26,034 nucleotides of DNA from Hymenopellis radicata (lineage: Eukaryota; Basidiomycota; Agaricomycetes; Agaricales; Physalacriaceae), in the NCBI GenBank assembly GCA_015501595.1, contig JADNRX010000709.1, forward strand, positions 1-26,034, read 5' to 3'. Below the pieces are notes generated by a model that was not told where the DNA came from, made no database searches, and saw nothing but the letters and a program-made list of their open reading frames with translations. Shown piece after piece: positions 1 to 9,881 of the stretch. How positions within the stretch are numbered: position 1 is the first letter of the stretch; each line of letters starts with the position of its first letter. The position numbers were made by a program, and so were the translations under genes.

Positions 1-251
1 TTACCGTCTTGCACTCCGACAAAGCCATACTGACGCTCCAGATCCACAAGCAAAGCAGCATCAATAGGGCGTCTAAATTCCGCCCACCCGGAGCCTCACC
101 GAATTCCTTCACCGCAGCCGCCAACCAGTCTGGCGCGCCATCCATCACTCTCAAGGCACTGTGCGCAGACTCATCTCCAGCCTTCCCGCCATTCCATCGA
201 TCGGTGCAGGCTGATCCAGCGGTTCCACAGAGAATTCACGTCCACCCAAGT

Positions 252-1359
252 TAGAGACCTCAACGAGTCCGACGCGAGTCAGACCGCGACTCGTGACGCA
301 AGTACTCACGCAAAAAGAAGTCCAGTTCAGACTCGCGTCTGACTCGACTCGCGATGACTCACGAGTCATCGCGAGTCCACTCGCGAGTACTCACCATGAG
401 TCCGAGTCATCTCGGATACTCACGAGTACTCGCGAGTCCATACGCCCCAAGTATTCATGCGCAGCGAGCATCCCGGGCAATGGCACGGGGACAGTCAGCT
501 GGGCATGAGGATGGGGTGGGGGTGATGGTAGGAGAGTGGGGAAGATGGTAGAGGAGTGAGGGAAGTGGTGATGGGGAGTGGTAGTGGTGGTGGTGGTTGC
601 AGTGTCGACGCGTCATCCTCTCACATCATCCAGCTTTCTCCTCCCCTCATCGTATCGCATCCGTCTCCTCCTCATCGCCGTCCATCTCAGTCGTCATGTC
701 ATCGTCGTCCGTCGTCGTCGCGTCGTATGCTGCCCACTTGCTGGGGCTTACGCGTCGTGTCCACATCTATACGGAGACGACTTGCAGTCGGTCTCCAATA
801 ATATGGACGCCGACTTGGAGTCGAGCGCCGGTGTCGTCGTCACCGACTTGAAGTCGAGTGACGGAAGTCGTCCTCAAGATCTGCTACTGGCGCAGAGCCA
901 GCAGCAGCAGGCCCGGCACAAAGCCAAGGCCAGATCCAAGCGAGATCCACACCCTACAGCTGTCTGACAATCGTCAGGACAGCAGAGGCGACAATCGTCG
1001 CACTCTGGGTGGTCGTGGTGGTGGTTGAGATGAGAGTGAGACGACCCGATCAGACGCTTACGCGTCGCTTCGGGATTCGGCCCGGATCGCCGGATCGAGC
1101 AGGATAATCGCGCACGTCTCGTTCTCGAGACCTTGCGGACCATTTGCTCTGCAAAAAATTGGTAAATTTAGTTTAAATATATATCTAACTATTTGTGAGT
1201 CATCGTGTGATGACTCGTGGTCTGCAGACGGATACTCAGACTCGCGACTGGACTCGCGAGTATGTGACTCGCGAGTCACGCGAGTGCGAACGCCGACGTG
1301 CCCGAAGCGAGTCGAGTCACCAGATGACTCGGTGACTCGGTGACTCGTTGAGGTCTCTA
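252..1359 (+). mobile_element. A1: hAT-like non-autonomous element, 1108 bp
   Basis: The ends are the inverted repeat TAGAGACCTCAACGAGTC and its exact complement. The flanks are the 8-bp duplication ACCCAAGT (244-251 and 1360-1367). An 8-bp target duplication with TAGAG termini fits the hAT superfamily. Both subterminal zones are packed with GACTCG/CGAGTC words and GACTCGCGAGTC palindromes, as expected of transposase-binding clusters. The interior is low-complexity (GTGG, CGTC) with a short core holding tgacaatcgtca-type dyads. No transposase is visible, so it must be mobilised in trans. It sits inside the last exon of the minus-strand gene and brings an immediate TAG stop. Confidence 0.93.
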
Positions 1360-2289
1360 ACCCAAGTCCAGTTCGCCCTCTGTATTACGCGGACTCTCTT
1401 CGTCGACGTCTATAGGCATACTCTCTTCTTCGTCGAAGTCAATGGACGCTCCCGAATGCACGCCGGAGAGCCTGCATCGACGCTGTGCTGACCTCCATTC
1501 ATCTGCACATCAAGTTCGCCACTCCCTCCTTCCTCGACATCCATTGGATTCAACTTCCTTCCTTCTGCCTCCCCATCACCATTTCCAACACGTCCTGACT
1601 GACGTATCTCCCCATGTTCCTCCACATTGCTGCTCTTTTTCGCAGTCTGTAGCGGTTTGGGGCGCGGCCTCGGCCCGCGGGTAGGCTCTGGCACGCCATA
1701 GAAAACCTTCTTCGCAGAGTACTGGTAGAAGTCCTCGTCTGTCGCGTCCTTCTCCTTCCTTCTAATCATCTTATCCTGTCCGTTGGCTACACCCGCAGAT
1801 ATCAGCTTGTTTCGTCGCATATTGGCTTTCAGCTTGCCAGGTTTCTCCCTGTTTTCCTTCATTTTGTCCTTGTTCCTCGCAGTCATCGCCCTCTTCTTCG
1901 GTCGCGCATCGTCTCCCCCGCTGCCACTCCACTTTCGACTTTCGCTTCTTTGACCTTCCTCCCTCATCTGTGTCGTCCTTATCGCTGTCGTCGCTTGATG
2001 AATCACTGCCCAAGGAGTCCGAGTCGCCAAAGGAATGTAGGCCTTTGAGTAACAGTGTACTCGGGATGCCACTTGCGCCCATATCAACCCCTTCCATCTT
2101 CCCTCTCTCAGGCGGCGTCGCAGCATCAGGAATTATGACAGCACGCTTGTCCGCTTCCGTATAACACTTCGCGAGGTAGGATCGCCATTGGCCGTGCAGC
2201 CACGCCGTGTTGTCGACCCCCAACCAATCTGCGAAGCTCTGCGGTACGCTGGTAACGGTCCTGCTAGTGCTCACGCTAACAGCTTAATT

Positions 2290-3290
2290 TAGAGATCTCA
2301 ATGAGTCCGACGTGAGTCAGACTCGCGACTCGTGACACGAGTACTCAGGCAAAAAGAAGTCCAGTTCAGACTCGCGTTGGACTCGACTCGCGATGACTCA
2401 CGAGTCATCGCGAGTCCACTCGCGAGTACTCACCATGAGTCTGAGTCATCTCGGATACTTGTGAGTACTCGCGAGTCCATGCACTCCCAGTATTCATGCG
2501 CAGCGAGCATCCCCAGGCAATGACACGGGGATAGTCAGCTGGGCATGAGGATGGGGTAGGAGTAGTAGGAGTAGGAGTGGGAGTGGTGGAAGTAAGGGTG
2601 GTGGTGGTGATAGTCGTGGTGGTGAAGGTAGTCTTGGCTGTGCATCCCGCATCCGCGTCCCACATCCTCGTCACCGCATCCCACATCCTCGTCACCACAT
2701 CCCGCATCCTCATCACCACATCCCCGCATCCTTCATTCATCGATGTCATCCGTCATGGCTGTGGTCATGGTCATGGTCGTGGTCGTCGGGTCGTTGCCAG
2801 GTTGTTGTCGTCCATTGCTGCTATCATAAAGACAGCAGCAGCAGGCCTGGCATAAAGCCAAGGCCAGAAATACACACCACACGCCGCCTGACAATCGTCA
2901 GAGCGGCAGGAGCGATAATCGTCGCATCCTGAGTGGTCGTGGTGGTGGGAGAATACAAGAAAGATGACTCGATCAGACGCTTACGCGTCCTCTCGGATCT
3001 CAGCCCGAATCGCCGGATCGGGCGAGATAATCGCGCACGTCTCGTTCTCAAGACGATGTGGACCGTTTGCTCTGGAAAAAATTTGTAAATTTTAAAATTT
3101 AGCTAAAATATATTGCTAAATATTTGCAAGTCACTGTGTGATGACTTGCGCCCCACAGACCGATACTCAGACTCGCGCTCGGACTTGTGAGTACGTGACT
3201 CGCGAGTCACGCGAGTGCGAACGCCGACGTGCCCGACGCGAGTCGAGTCACCAGATGACTCGGTGACTCGGTGACTCGTTGAGGTCTCTA
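2290..3290 (+). mobile_element. A2: hAT-like non-autonomous element, 1001 bp
   Basis: Same family and orientation as A1. The left end is TAGAGATCTC (two changes from A1) and the right end is GAGGTCTCTA. The 8-bp duplication GCTTAATT lies at 2282-2289 and 3291-3298. The insertion falls between branch point and acceptor of an intron of the minus-strand gene (native intron about 50 nt, donor at 3334, acceptor at 2277-2276), so it lengthens an intron rather than cutting an exon. The core contains a CTGCT-ATCATAAAGACAGCAG hairpin that recurs in B2. Confidence 0.93.
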
Positions 3291-3734
3291 GCTTAATTAG
3301 TCATAATGACGTTAACAGTCAATTTGGAACTCACTTTATTCCCAACATCTCACCTTGGAAGTTATGAGTCGGACCGCCGAATAGCGAGAACACCTTCAAA
3401 GTCGATGCACTCTCCACTACGCGTTGCATCCTGGCAATAAAGTCTCCCGCGCATTCCGCCGCTCTATGCATGCACTTCATTAGCTCAAATCCAAGTGTAA
3501 CAACCATTTGGACAACTCACTTTGCTAGGGTTTCGAAGTCAGGTTAAGCTTGACCGGTCAAGTCGCTTAACCTGACCGGACTTGACCGAAATTTTGACCG
3601 AAGACCTTTGACCGGCCACATAATTTGACCGGTCACGGTCAACAGTCAAGGTCCAAACAAGAATTTTGCATAACCGCAAGTAACCGGCCATAACCGGTCA
3701 TGACCGGTAAAATATTATTCGTGTCATACGAGCA

Positions 3735-3758
3735 TGCCTGTGCTAAATAGCACAGGCA
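3735..3758. other. Perfect 10-bp hairpin inside B1
   Basis: TGCCTGTGCT, loop AAAT, then the exact complement. It marks the inner border of the left AACCGG-rich zone of B1. Function unknown. Confidence 0.7.
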
Positions 3759-4094
3759 GCATTTCGCAGTACACGACGACCCCGCACATCTCCCGTCAAC
3801 ATAACATTGTGAGTAAATGCTGCGTTGCCGGAAGATGATGAGGGATTGGAGGAGGTGAGGTTATGTCGTGAGGTTGATGTGATGACGTGATGGTTGTGGT
3901 CGAGGCGGTGTAGTCCTGGGGTGGTGTAGTCGTCGTGGAGGGGGAGACATTGTCGTTGTGCCGTCAATCCCATTGTCGTTGGGGGGTTGTCGTCGTCGTG
4001 ACATGGTCATGGTCGTGGTTTAGTTGCGCTGGTCGTGATATCGTCGTTCTGAAATTGATCATAAGTAAATAAGCAGAATAAAGGAAAAAGGACG

Positions 4095-4835
4095 CACCTT
4101 GAAGACACCGACTGTCAGCAGACAGTCGGCATCAGATTCATCAGAACTCTGTCCCATGGGGGTCGCCATCGTTGTGTGTTTTGCGGCCTCGAACGAGGGC
4201 TTACGCGTCCTGCGGGCCTGTTATCGTTGCGCCGTCGTAGTCAACACTGGTTCTGTCGACACTGTCGTCATGGTGATGCCAGTGCGATGGTGGTCGTTGT
4301 GGTGTGGTGCGGTCCGTCGTTGTCTTGTAGTGGTGGTGTAGTTGTGGTTGGAGGTTCTGCTGTTGTCGCGCGCCGAAATTGATATATAGATTTGGATCTT
4401 CGTGGTGCCGTTGTGGCGATGGCGGCATAATTGCGGTAGCGGTGCCATCGTCCTGACGGTGTCGTCTTGCGGTGGTGAGGTGGTGGTTGTCTCCCCGGAA
4501 CGTTGGCATTGTCGTCCTGGTGCCGTCGTCGTGTGGAGAGTGTGGTGGCGGTCGTCGTCACCATAGCTTTGCCGTCGCTGTTGATGTTGCCGTAACCTTG
4601 TTGCCGCCATCTAGTCGCGACCATCTAAATAAGTTGTCAGCTGTATAGATAGAGAAAGACGAAAAACACGCACCTTGATGATGCAGCCTGCAGCAGACAG
4701 TGCGGCGTCGGGTTCCAGAATACATCCCCTGCTCCCTCTGCCCCGTAGGCGGTGTCCACCATCGTCGGAGAAGATTTGCGGCCTCGTTGGAGGGCTTACA
4801 CGTCCAGCGGGGCCGCCGGGGCTCTTCAAGCCCAC
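4095..4835. repeat. Directly repeated module in B1
   Basis: Two diverged direct copies, about 4095-4210 and 4670-4835, each running from CGCACCTTGA through a CAGACAGT word and a GCGGCCTCG word to GGGCTTAC-CGTCC. Both B2 arms carry the same module. Read on the minus strand each copy ends in AAG-GTGCGT, which looks like a splice donor, and the copy at 4095-4210 has an open Met-led stretch before it. A captured exon is possible but unproven. Confidence 0.55.
4108..4129. other. Perfect 9-bp hairpin in B1 module
   Basis: CCGACTGTC, loop AGCA, GACAGTCGG. The corresponding position in the second module copy (near 4690) and in B2 keeps a CAGACAGTGC-like word but the stem is lost. Confidence 0.65.
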
Positions 4836-4880
4836 ATATCAATGAAAAAAGCGAAAAAAGCAGTTAGATGAAGGGAGGAG

Positions 4881-4931
4881 GACGCCTAGAAGACCCGCGT
4901 CCCAAGGTCGGGTCTTCGGCGTCTAGGCGTC
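4881..4931. other. GC-rich bulged hairpin in B1
   Basis: GACGCCTAGA followed by AGACCCG pairs with CGGGTCT and TCTAGGCGTC, giving 17 pairs with a six-base bulge around an 11-base loop. A decayed copy lies at about 16785-16836 in B2, at the same place relative to the CTTCAAGCCC word. Confidence 0.65.
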
Positions 4932-5396
4932 GTGAGAGGATGGTGGTAAGATGGAGAGATCGCTACCAAAAAGCGTCTCGATCACCATTCAGATGATCGG
5001 GCCGGACGACGGAAGTGACCTCGGGACAGTTTCAGAGACGCAACGAAGGCGGCGCTTGCCCTCGGATGTGTCGGGATGTGATCAGAGAATGTGCTTTCAC
5101 AACTTTGAAATTTACCTATTTTTGGCCTAGTCAAAGGATTGTACCGCACTTATAGGCGAGTATCTAACATGTACCATGATATTGAAGTCTTTGTGATGAA
5201 CGGGGGATGTATCTCAACGAGATCATGTCTATACACATTACTATCAATTGTAGGATGATACACAAAGACTAATAACCTACTGTGAAGTGAATAAAATGTA
5301 AATCATGAAGCATGAGCCAGTGAGTATGTACGCATGCAAGTTCTTGCCTTCAGTGCGTGGAACGATGATGTTGCCTTGAGATTCAAGAGAAACATG

Positions 5397-5478
5397 TCCT
5401 AATGGCCCAGTGGTTGATCCTACTATTGCAGCTTAACTTAGTTCCAATAGTCTTTGGTTCAATACCCGCTGGTGCCAT
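5397..5478 (+). repeat. tRNA-like unit in B1
   Basis: A-box-like TGGCCCAGTGGTTGA (5403 on) and B-box-like GGTTCAATACC (5456-5466) have tRNA spacing, but the acceptor and anticodon stems do not pair well. It is a tRNA-derived relic, not a working tRNA gene. It lies immediately inside the right subterminal repeats and points toward the element end. Confidence 0.55.
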
Positions 5479-6725
5479 TTTGTTCGGCTGCCTACCCAGT
5501 TATGACTGATCATAACCGGTCTTGACTCGGTTATGGTTATGACTGGTCACGACTGCTTAACCAGGCTTAACTTGACCAGTTAAGCTAGTTGACCGGTTAC
5601 GGTTACCAGTCAAGGCAAAATGCTGAATTTGCTTGACTGGTCTGGTCACCGGTTAAGCCAGATTAAGGTCACTTAACCTGACTTAACCGGACTTTCGAAC
5701 CCTACACTTTGCGCGTGAAACCGCATCCTTCGGCGGGCCATTTTCCTGGCGATCTTTGAACTCGGCCTTCGCAGTGTTTCCCTCCTCCAATGCCTGAGCT
5801 TTGAACTTTGTTTAGACATCCGGCGGCATCGTGTTGAAGAGGTCTCGCTTCACTTTGTCGCGGAAGTTGATGCTCAACGTGTCGTCAGCCTCTTTGTTTG
5901 GTCGCTTGTCCCCCGCGGTGCTAATGGCCGTGTTCACCGCCTTCTTGTTCTCTCGTGCCCAGACGTTCACAGCGTGTGGTTGTCTGGGACACTTACTCAG
6001 ACCCGCCAAGTCCAGAGCCAGCTCCGCGTAGGCATCCACACCCACATTTTTCGACAACTTCATGGCGCGTTTCTTCAACTTCTTGGCACGGTACTGCAGC
6101 CATCGCCTCAAACGCTGCAAAATCAAATAAGAATCGATTCACCTAGAAAATATGCCACACTTACCACATTGGTCCCGTTGACGTGCTCGCACTTTGCAGT
6201 GAGCTGTTCGTCGGAGAGCCCCTCGTCATTATCTACGGGTGTGTCGTGCAGATTGAAGGGCGTCAGGACATCAGGTTCTTCATGGTCGCGCATAGGATAT
6301 GGAAAATGATGGTGATAAAGGTGCTCCCACTCGCTCATCTTTTGCTCGAGTTCCTGCCACACTCCCTGACTCAAAAGGTCGGCATACACCAGAACCAACG
6401 GCAGGAAAATTTCCTCGCACTTCCTCTTTATCCATCCTTTCAAATTCTTGCGCTGTTCTTTGGATTTCTTTCTGTACGCCACCTTCTTCTGCCTCGCCCT
6501 TGCTTCCTTCCCTGTCGAGGACTCTCCAGTCGCTGTCGCATCAGGCTGTACTGGCACTCCAATCCTAGCATCGGGTACAGCCGCAGTCTTCGATCCTGAG
6601 GTTTTTGACGCGTCCGGAGGGTTCGTAGTCTGTGTCGCGGCCTTAGTTGACGCGTCGTCGAAGCTTGTAGTGACTATGGGCGGCTCTTTTGGCGTGGTGG
6701 GCTCCTCCATTTCATGATTGTCCAT

Positions 6726-6964
6726 GGGGGAAGTGGGCGGTCCTCGCGCTAACACTAAGTTCCTGTCACCGCTCTCCCAACCAATCACAGTGTATCTGAA
6801 CCCCCGGGCTTCTCGAACCCTGCTTTATCGTACCCTTGTGGTCCTCGCCACATGAGCAGCCTCAATTTCATCGCCCAAGATCGAGATCGATTTTGCACGG
6901 CCCGCTAGTCAAAACCTTGCGCAGCACTCATTTCCTTCTCAGACATTCCCTCTCTGCATTCTCG
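6726..6964. promoter_or_regulatory. Divergent intergenic region
   Basis: About 240 bp separates the start codons of the minus-strand family gene and the plus-strand three-exon gene. It should hold both promoters. I see a TTTATCG word but no certain TATA box and no repeat. Confidence 0.4.
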
Positions 6965-7536
6965 ATGTCCTCCAAGGCTGCCGACACCGTTGAAACTGCT
7001 GAAGCCCACACTGCGTCGGCTTCCACTGCTGCTGAAGGTATGTTTATCCTTTGACTACCAAAACTTGCCTCACACCACCCTAGCACCGCCGCCATACCCA
7101 CGCAGTCGCATTCCTGTCAGTTTCCCTGTCGACTGCATCTACGATCCCCTCATTCCCATTGAGTACACTGGGGCGGATGTGAAGTTCCGCATCGGCGTGC
7201 TGTTTACCGAAGTCCCCACTCAACCGCTCAGGCCCACGTACATTCCCTCCAACATCGACGGCAGCAAGGTCTACTTTTACCCTATCACTATCAGTCTGAA
7301 AGTGGGTATTCTAACTGATGCGTAAGTTGCGTCCACTGAAGTATTCAAAATATTTTGGTAACCTCGATTCACACAGCAATGAGTCCTCCACCCTCACGAG
7401 CGGCATTACTGGTGGCTTCTTTAAGAAGTGTCACAGCCAGAGTGCCGCCATCTCCTACTTCAACAGCGCGCTCAAGAACGACAAAGTGCGCATCGGTGAA
7501 CTCCGCGTTTCCTGTTCGGTTGCGTACATCTTCTAA
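6965..7536 (+). CDS. Three-exon gene, 156-aa protein of unknown function
   Basis: Exons are 6965-7037, 7084-7321 and 7377-7536. The introns are 46 nt (GTATGT...CCCTAG) and 55 nt (GTAAGT...CACAG), phases 1 and 2, and the joined frame is open to TAA at 7534-7536. The first 25 residues are Ala/Ser/Thr-rich and polar, with no signal peptide or membrane segment. The rest alternates hydrophobic and polar residues with many prolines, for example PVDCIYDPLIPIEY, suggesting a beta-rich fold, and it ends in SCSVAYIF. It is the only gene in the window with clean introns and no visible lesion. It is divergent from the pseudogene at 151-6725. I do not recognise the family. Confidence 0.72.
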
Positions 7537-7797
7537 TCTTCGTTCCACAAATAATTTCTAACATTTTGCCAGGGCGCCCCACGCGCCCTCACATCTCATA
7601 GCTTGTTGACAGAGACTTCTGCCTCCAATAGCAGTTGTGCTGTTGGACCTGCAACTCCTCACCGCTGTGAAGACTCGCGCTTCCGATTTGCGAGGGCGTG
7701 AGGAGTCGGTCGAGTCGAGTGCAAGCTCTGTAACTCTGAGCGCGTAAGAGAACCTGTCACCCAGGTCTGGGTCCTAGCCGTGGAAACGGAAGCAGAT
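7537..7797. other. Intergenic, no gene seen
   Basis: Includes the likely 3' end of the three-exon gene and the promoter of the Cauli_VI-type gene. A CTCCTCACCGC...GCGAGGGCGTGAGGAG inverted arrangement (about 7656-7707) is the only structure noticed. Confidence 0.35.
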
Positions 7798-8791
7798 ATG
7801 GATGCTCAGCCGAGTAGAGCAAGCCTTAGCGTAGCTTCATACGGGACCGCACGGCGCGTCCGGGGTGTCCAAACGTTCCTCAAAGTAAGAGAACAAGTAT
7901 TCGGCATTATGTAAGCTAACGTACTGACAAACATGTACACAACAAATGTCATGCTACGAATCCTTACAACCGCAGTCATATCAGCGATCCCGTCGACTCT
8001 CTGGCTGACTCTCTCGCCACAGCGTTGAGTCTGGCGCCTACGTCGAGCAACCAATTGTACTCAGTCCGTGCGGGGGGGACGAGCACCATCACCGATCATT
8101 GGTGAGTACCTGAAGCGATCTCTTTGCTTGCTAAACTTGTTTCCAGGTACGAGGCTGGGTCCCAACAGTATGGGAAATGCCCAAGTTCAATGCCTCACCC
8201 CAAAGCGCCGCAAGCGCACGCGAAAGTGCTGAGGCTATGTCGTCTTTCGTGGCATGCGACCAGGTGTATACGACGATTAGTGCGTGTCAGTTTAATGCAT
8301 CTACACAGCTCAAATACTCATTCTCCTCAGTCAGGATGTTCAGGACACCGTTGACGGAGAATCGGGTGTGCTCTGGGCCAGCTACCTCACTGTAGCTCTC
8401 GCCGCAGCGACCTATCAATATGCCTGTCATCAGGCCGGTCTCGTGTACAGTACACAGACACCCCCGCCCGCCCGCCATTTTAAGCGTGTCTGTCTTGAAC
8501 ATCCGAAAATCGCTCTCTATCCTGGCGATAGCCCGCTGAGCCAAGGTGCCTGCAGTGTTTCCTGGCATGTCGTGTACTGCGGCATTCAACCAGGAGTCTA
8601 TAGAACGTAGTGAGTCCCGATTCCGACACCTTTTGACTATAGCTAATTGTCTCCTTAGCATCGAGGCTGCCGTCCAGTACGTTGTTGTCCCAGGCGCGAT
8701 TTATAACTCGTATGCGACCTATGGTCAAGCTCGTAATGAATACATGTGCGCGTGTAACGACAAACACATTGTACGCCTCGATGTAGTTTGA
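7798..8791 (+). pseudogene. Tandem Cauli_VI / RNase H1 N-terminal-like domain protein
   Basis: Two copies of the small Cauli_VI (PF01693-like) fold can be read. The first is YVVFRGMRPGVYDDY at 8233-8279, continuing after an intron. The second is WHVVYCGIQPGVYRTY at 8563-8609, continuing in 8659-8750 with VPGAIYNSY. The hallmark V-V-x-x-G-x-x-P-G-V-Y is present twice. In other proteins this domain binds RNA/DNA hybrids or acts as a protein-binding module, and it is widespread in Agaricomycete proteins. Introns 7911-7975, 8102-8146, 8280-8330 and 8610-8658 all have GT-AG ends, the last with a GCTAAT branch point. Lesions: TGA at 8230-8232 just before domain 1, after a basic PKRRKRTRK stretch, and a likely extra G in the G7 run 8072-8078. 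The part upstream of 8230 is less certain because two frames look codable. Confidence 0.6.
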
Positions 8792-8816
8792 TTACTTCCA
8801 TTTTGTACATGAACTA

Positions 8817-8965
8817 CTGTACTATTACGACCTCATCTTCGCATAACGCGTAACGGCGGGGTCATTTTATCTTATCGGATCCCGCCGATCGTCTAGAAAT
8901 CCTTATCGGGCTTTCAGAATTTTTTTTTTCTAAAAATCTGTGAAGATAAGGTTGTAATAGTACAG
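8817..8965. mobile_element. M1: Tc1/mariner-type MITE, 149 bp
   Basis: The inverted ends are CTGTACTATTACGACCTCAT and a near-exact complement, flanked by TA (8815-8816, 8966-8967). TA duplication and CTGTAC ends fit Tc1/mariner. Same length and family as M2. It starts 25 bp after the stop of the Cauli_VI-type gene, so it is in its 3' flank. Confidence 0.88.
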
Positions 8966-8967
8966 TA

Positions 8968-9411
8968 TTGTCTATCTGTGTCGCGAAGCGCACTTCATAC
9001 CTCAATTGATGCCTGATGTTTCTCCCGGCCTCATCGTTTGATTTCTTGCAAGAAAATTCATCTGTGAAGATAGCACTGCGCGAGCCAATCCCTCAGGAAG
9101 CACAGGTCGGACATCTGGGCCGATCCTCCGCCAGAACGATGTTTATAATTTCCTAGCCTCAGTTCACCCAATACCCCTCATTCAACGCTCCATAATAAGC
9201 ATTAAGTGTCCCTAATTAATGCTATCTATCAGGTTTTTAGTTTGAAGTAGCGGAATATGGTAAATGAAAATCTCGTAACACGCTGAACCGTGTAAATGCT
9301 TGAACATCATCTATTGCCTAACTTAGATAGACACCATCATCATCTCTCACCAGTGCGAACCGACTTCCTCCTTCTCACATTGGTCCTGCTCACTAATTGT
9401 TCCGTCTAGGT
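8968..9411. promoter_or_regulatory. Intergenic, upstream region of the next gene
   Basis: No open frame or repeat is convincing. It should include the promoter of the gene starting at 9412. The pyrimidine-rich stretch 9340-9400 (CTCACC, CTTCCTCCTTCTCAC) resembles fungal core promoters. Confidence 0.35.
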
Positions 9412-9881
9412 ATGCCCAGGAAAAAAATCTATAAGACTCCTGAAGAGAGACGGGCAGCTAGAGCTAAATACGACCAAAAGTACTACTCGAAGTTGTATCC
9501 GATCACTCATTGGCACTTCGCGCTTTTGACCTATGGCCTCTACAGGAACCGCGATGAAATTCTGGCCAAGAAGCGCAGTGATTATCACATTCGTACACTC
9601 ACGGGGCACGACAACGACCAAGCCGTCAATGCAATCTCGCCGTACGTGTTAAGTGGTCCATTTCGCCGTCCGTCGACCAACCGTTGCCCTTCATAGCGCT
9701 GGTGATGTTGACAACGACTCCGAGTTGCACATGGCTATCACCACGCTCAAGATTCTTCGCACTTCTCTCCGTTACGAGCGCCAGGGCTCTTTGGTTCAAT
9801 ATGGTCAACGTTTGTATGCTACGGCTCTTGAGGATGGTGCTGGCTGCATGCCATTCCTGCAGCAGGTGAAGGAAAACGCAG

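Larger units (their letters stand above)
3526..5704 (+). mobile_element. B1: hAT-like element with AACCGG-type ends, 2179 bp
   Basis: The termini are TAGGGTTTCGAAGTCAGG on the left and an imperfect inverse ending in CCTA on the right. The 8-bp duplication CACTTTGC lies at 3518-3525 and 5705-5712. The first 170 bp and last 215 bp are filled with TGACCGGTCA and AACCGGTT words on both strands, and a tRNA-like unit lies just inside the right subterminal zone. The interior has two direct copies of a module ending in GGGCTTACGCGTC (about 4095-4210 and 4670-4835). No transposase frame is seen. The target duplication spans the last exon bases and the splice donor of the minus-strand host gene. Confidence 0.9.
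151..6725 (-). pseudogene. Agaricomycete-type family gene broken by three transposons
   Basis: Four exons can be read on the minus strand. Exon 1 is 6725-6165 (start ATG in a CCCCCATGG context, 187 codons), exon 2 is 6114-5708, exon 3 is 3463-3335 and exon 4 is 2275-1360 continuing at 251-151. The introns have GTAAGT or GTGAGT donors and CTAAT branch points. The protein would be K/R-rich after residue 80, with an acidic Ser/Asp stretch and a basic KKRKSK stretch in exon 4. I believe it belongs to a large Agaricomycete-only family of unknown function (from memory, unsearched). Damage: TAA at 5812-5814, a +1 shift at the C5 run 1915-1919, a second shift near 1440-1490, A1 in exon 4, A2 in intron 3, and B1 across the exon 2/intron 2 border. 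Taking out A1 plus one target copy (1116 nt, a multiple of 3) restores the last 33 codons. No function is assigned. Confidence 0.75.

Noticed and set aside
290..430. CRISPR-like array of GACTCGCGAGTC repeats
   Set aside because: The words are irregularly spaced, palindromic, and always subterminal in elements with 8-bp target duplications. The genome is eukaryotic.
578..967. Open frames in A elements rich in Val, His or Thr
   Set aside because: They are translations of GTGG/CGTC/CCACC low-complexity tracts, have no homology between copies at protein level, and cross the element core.
252..1359. Introner-like (self-splicing-out) element
   Set aside because: The insertion duplicates do not supply GT at the start and AG at the end in positions that would restore the host frame. 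Ends are hAT-type.
8287..8767. Minus-strand frames opposite the Cauli_VI-type gene
   Set aside because: The plus strand has three classical introns here and two recognisable domain signatures.
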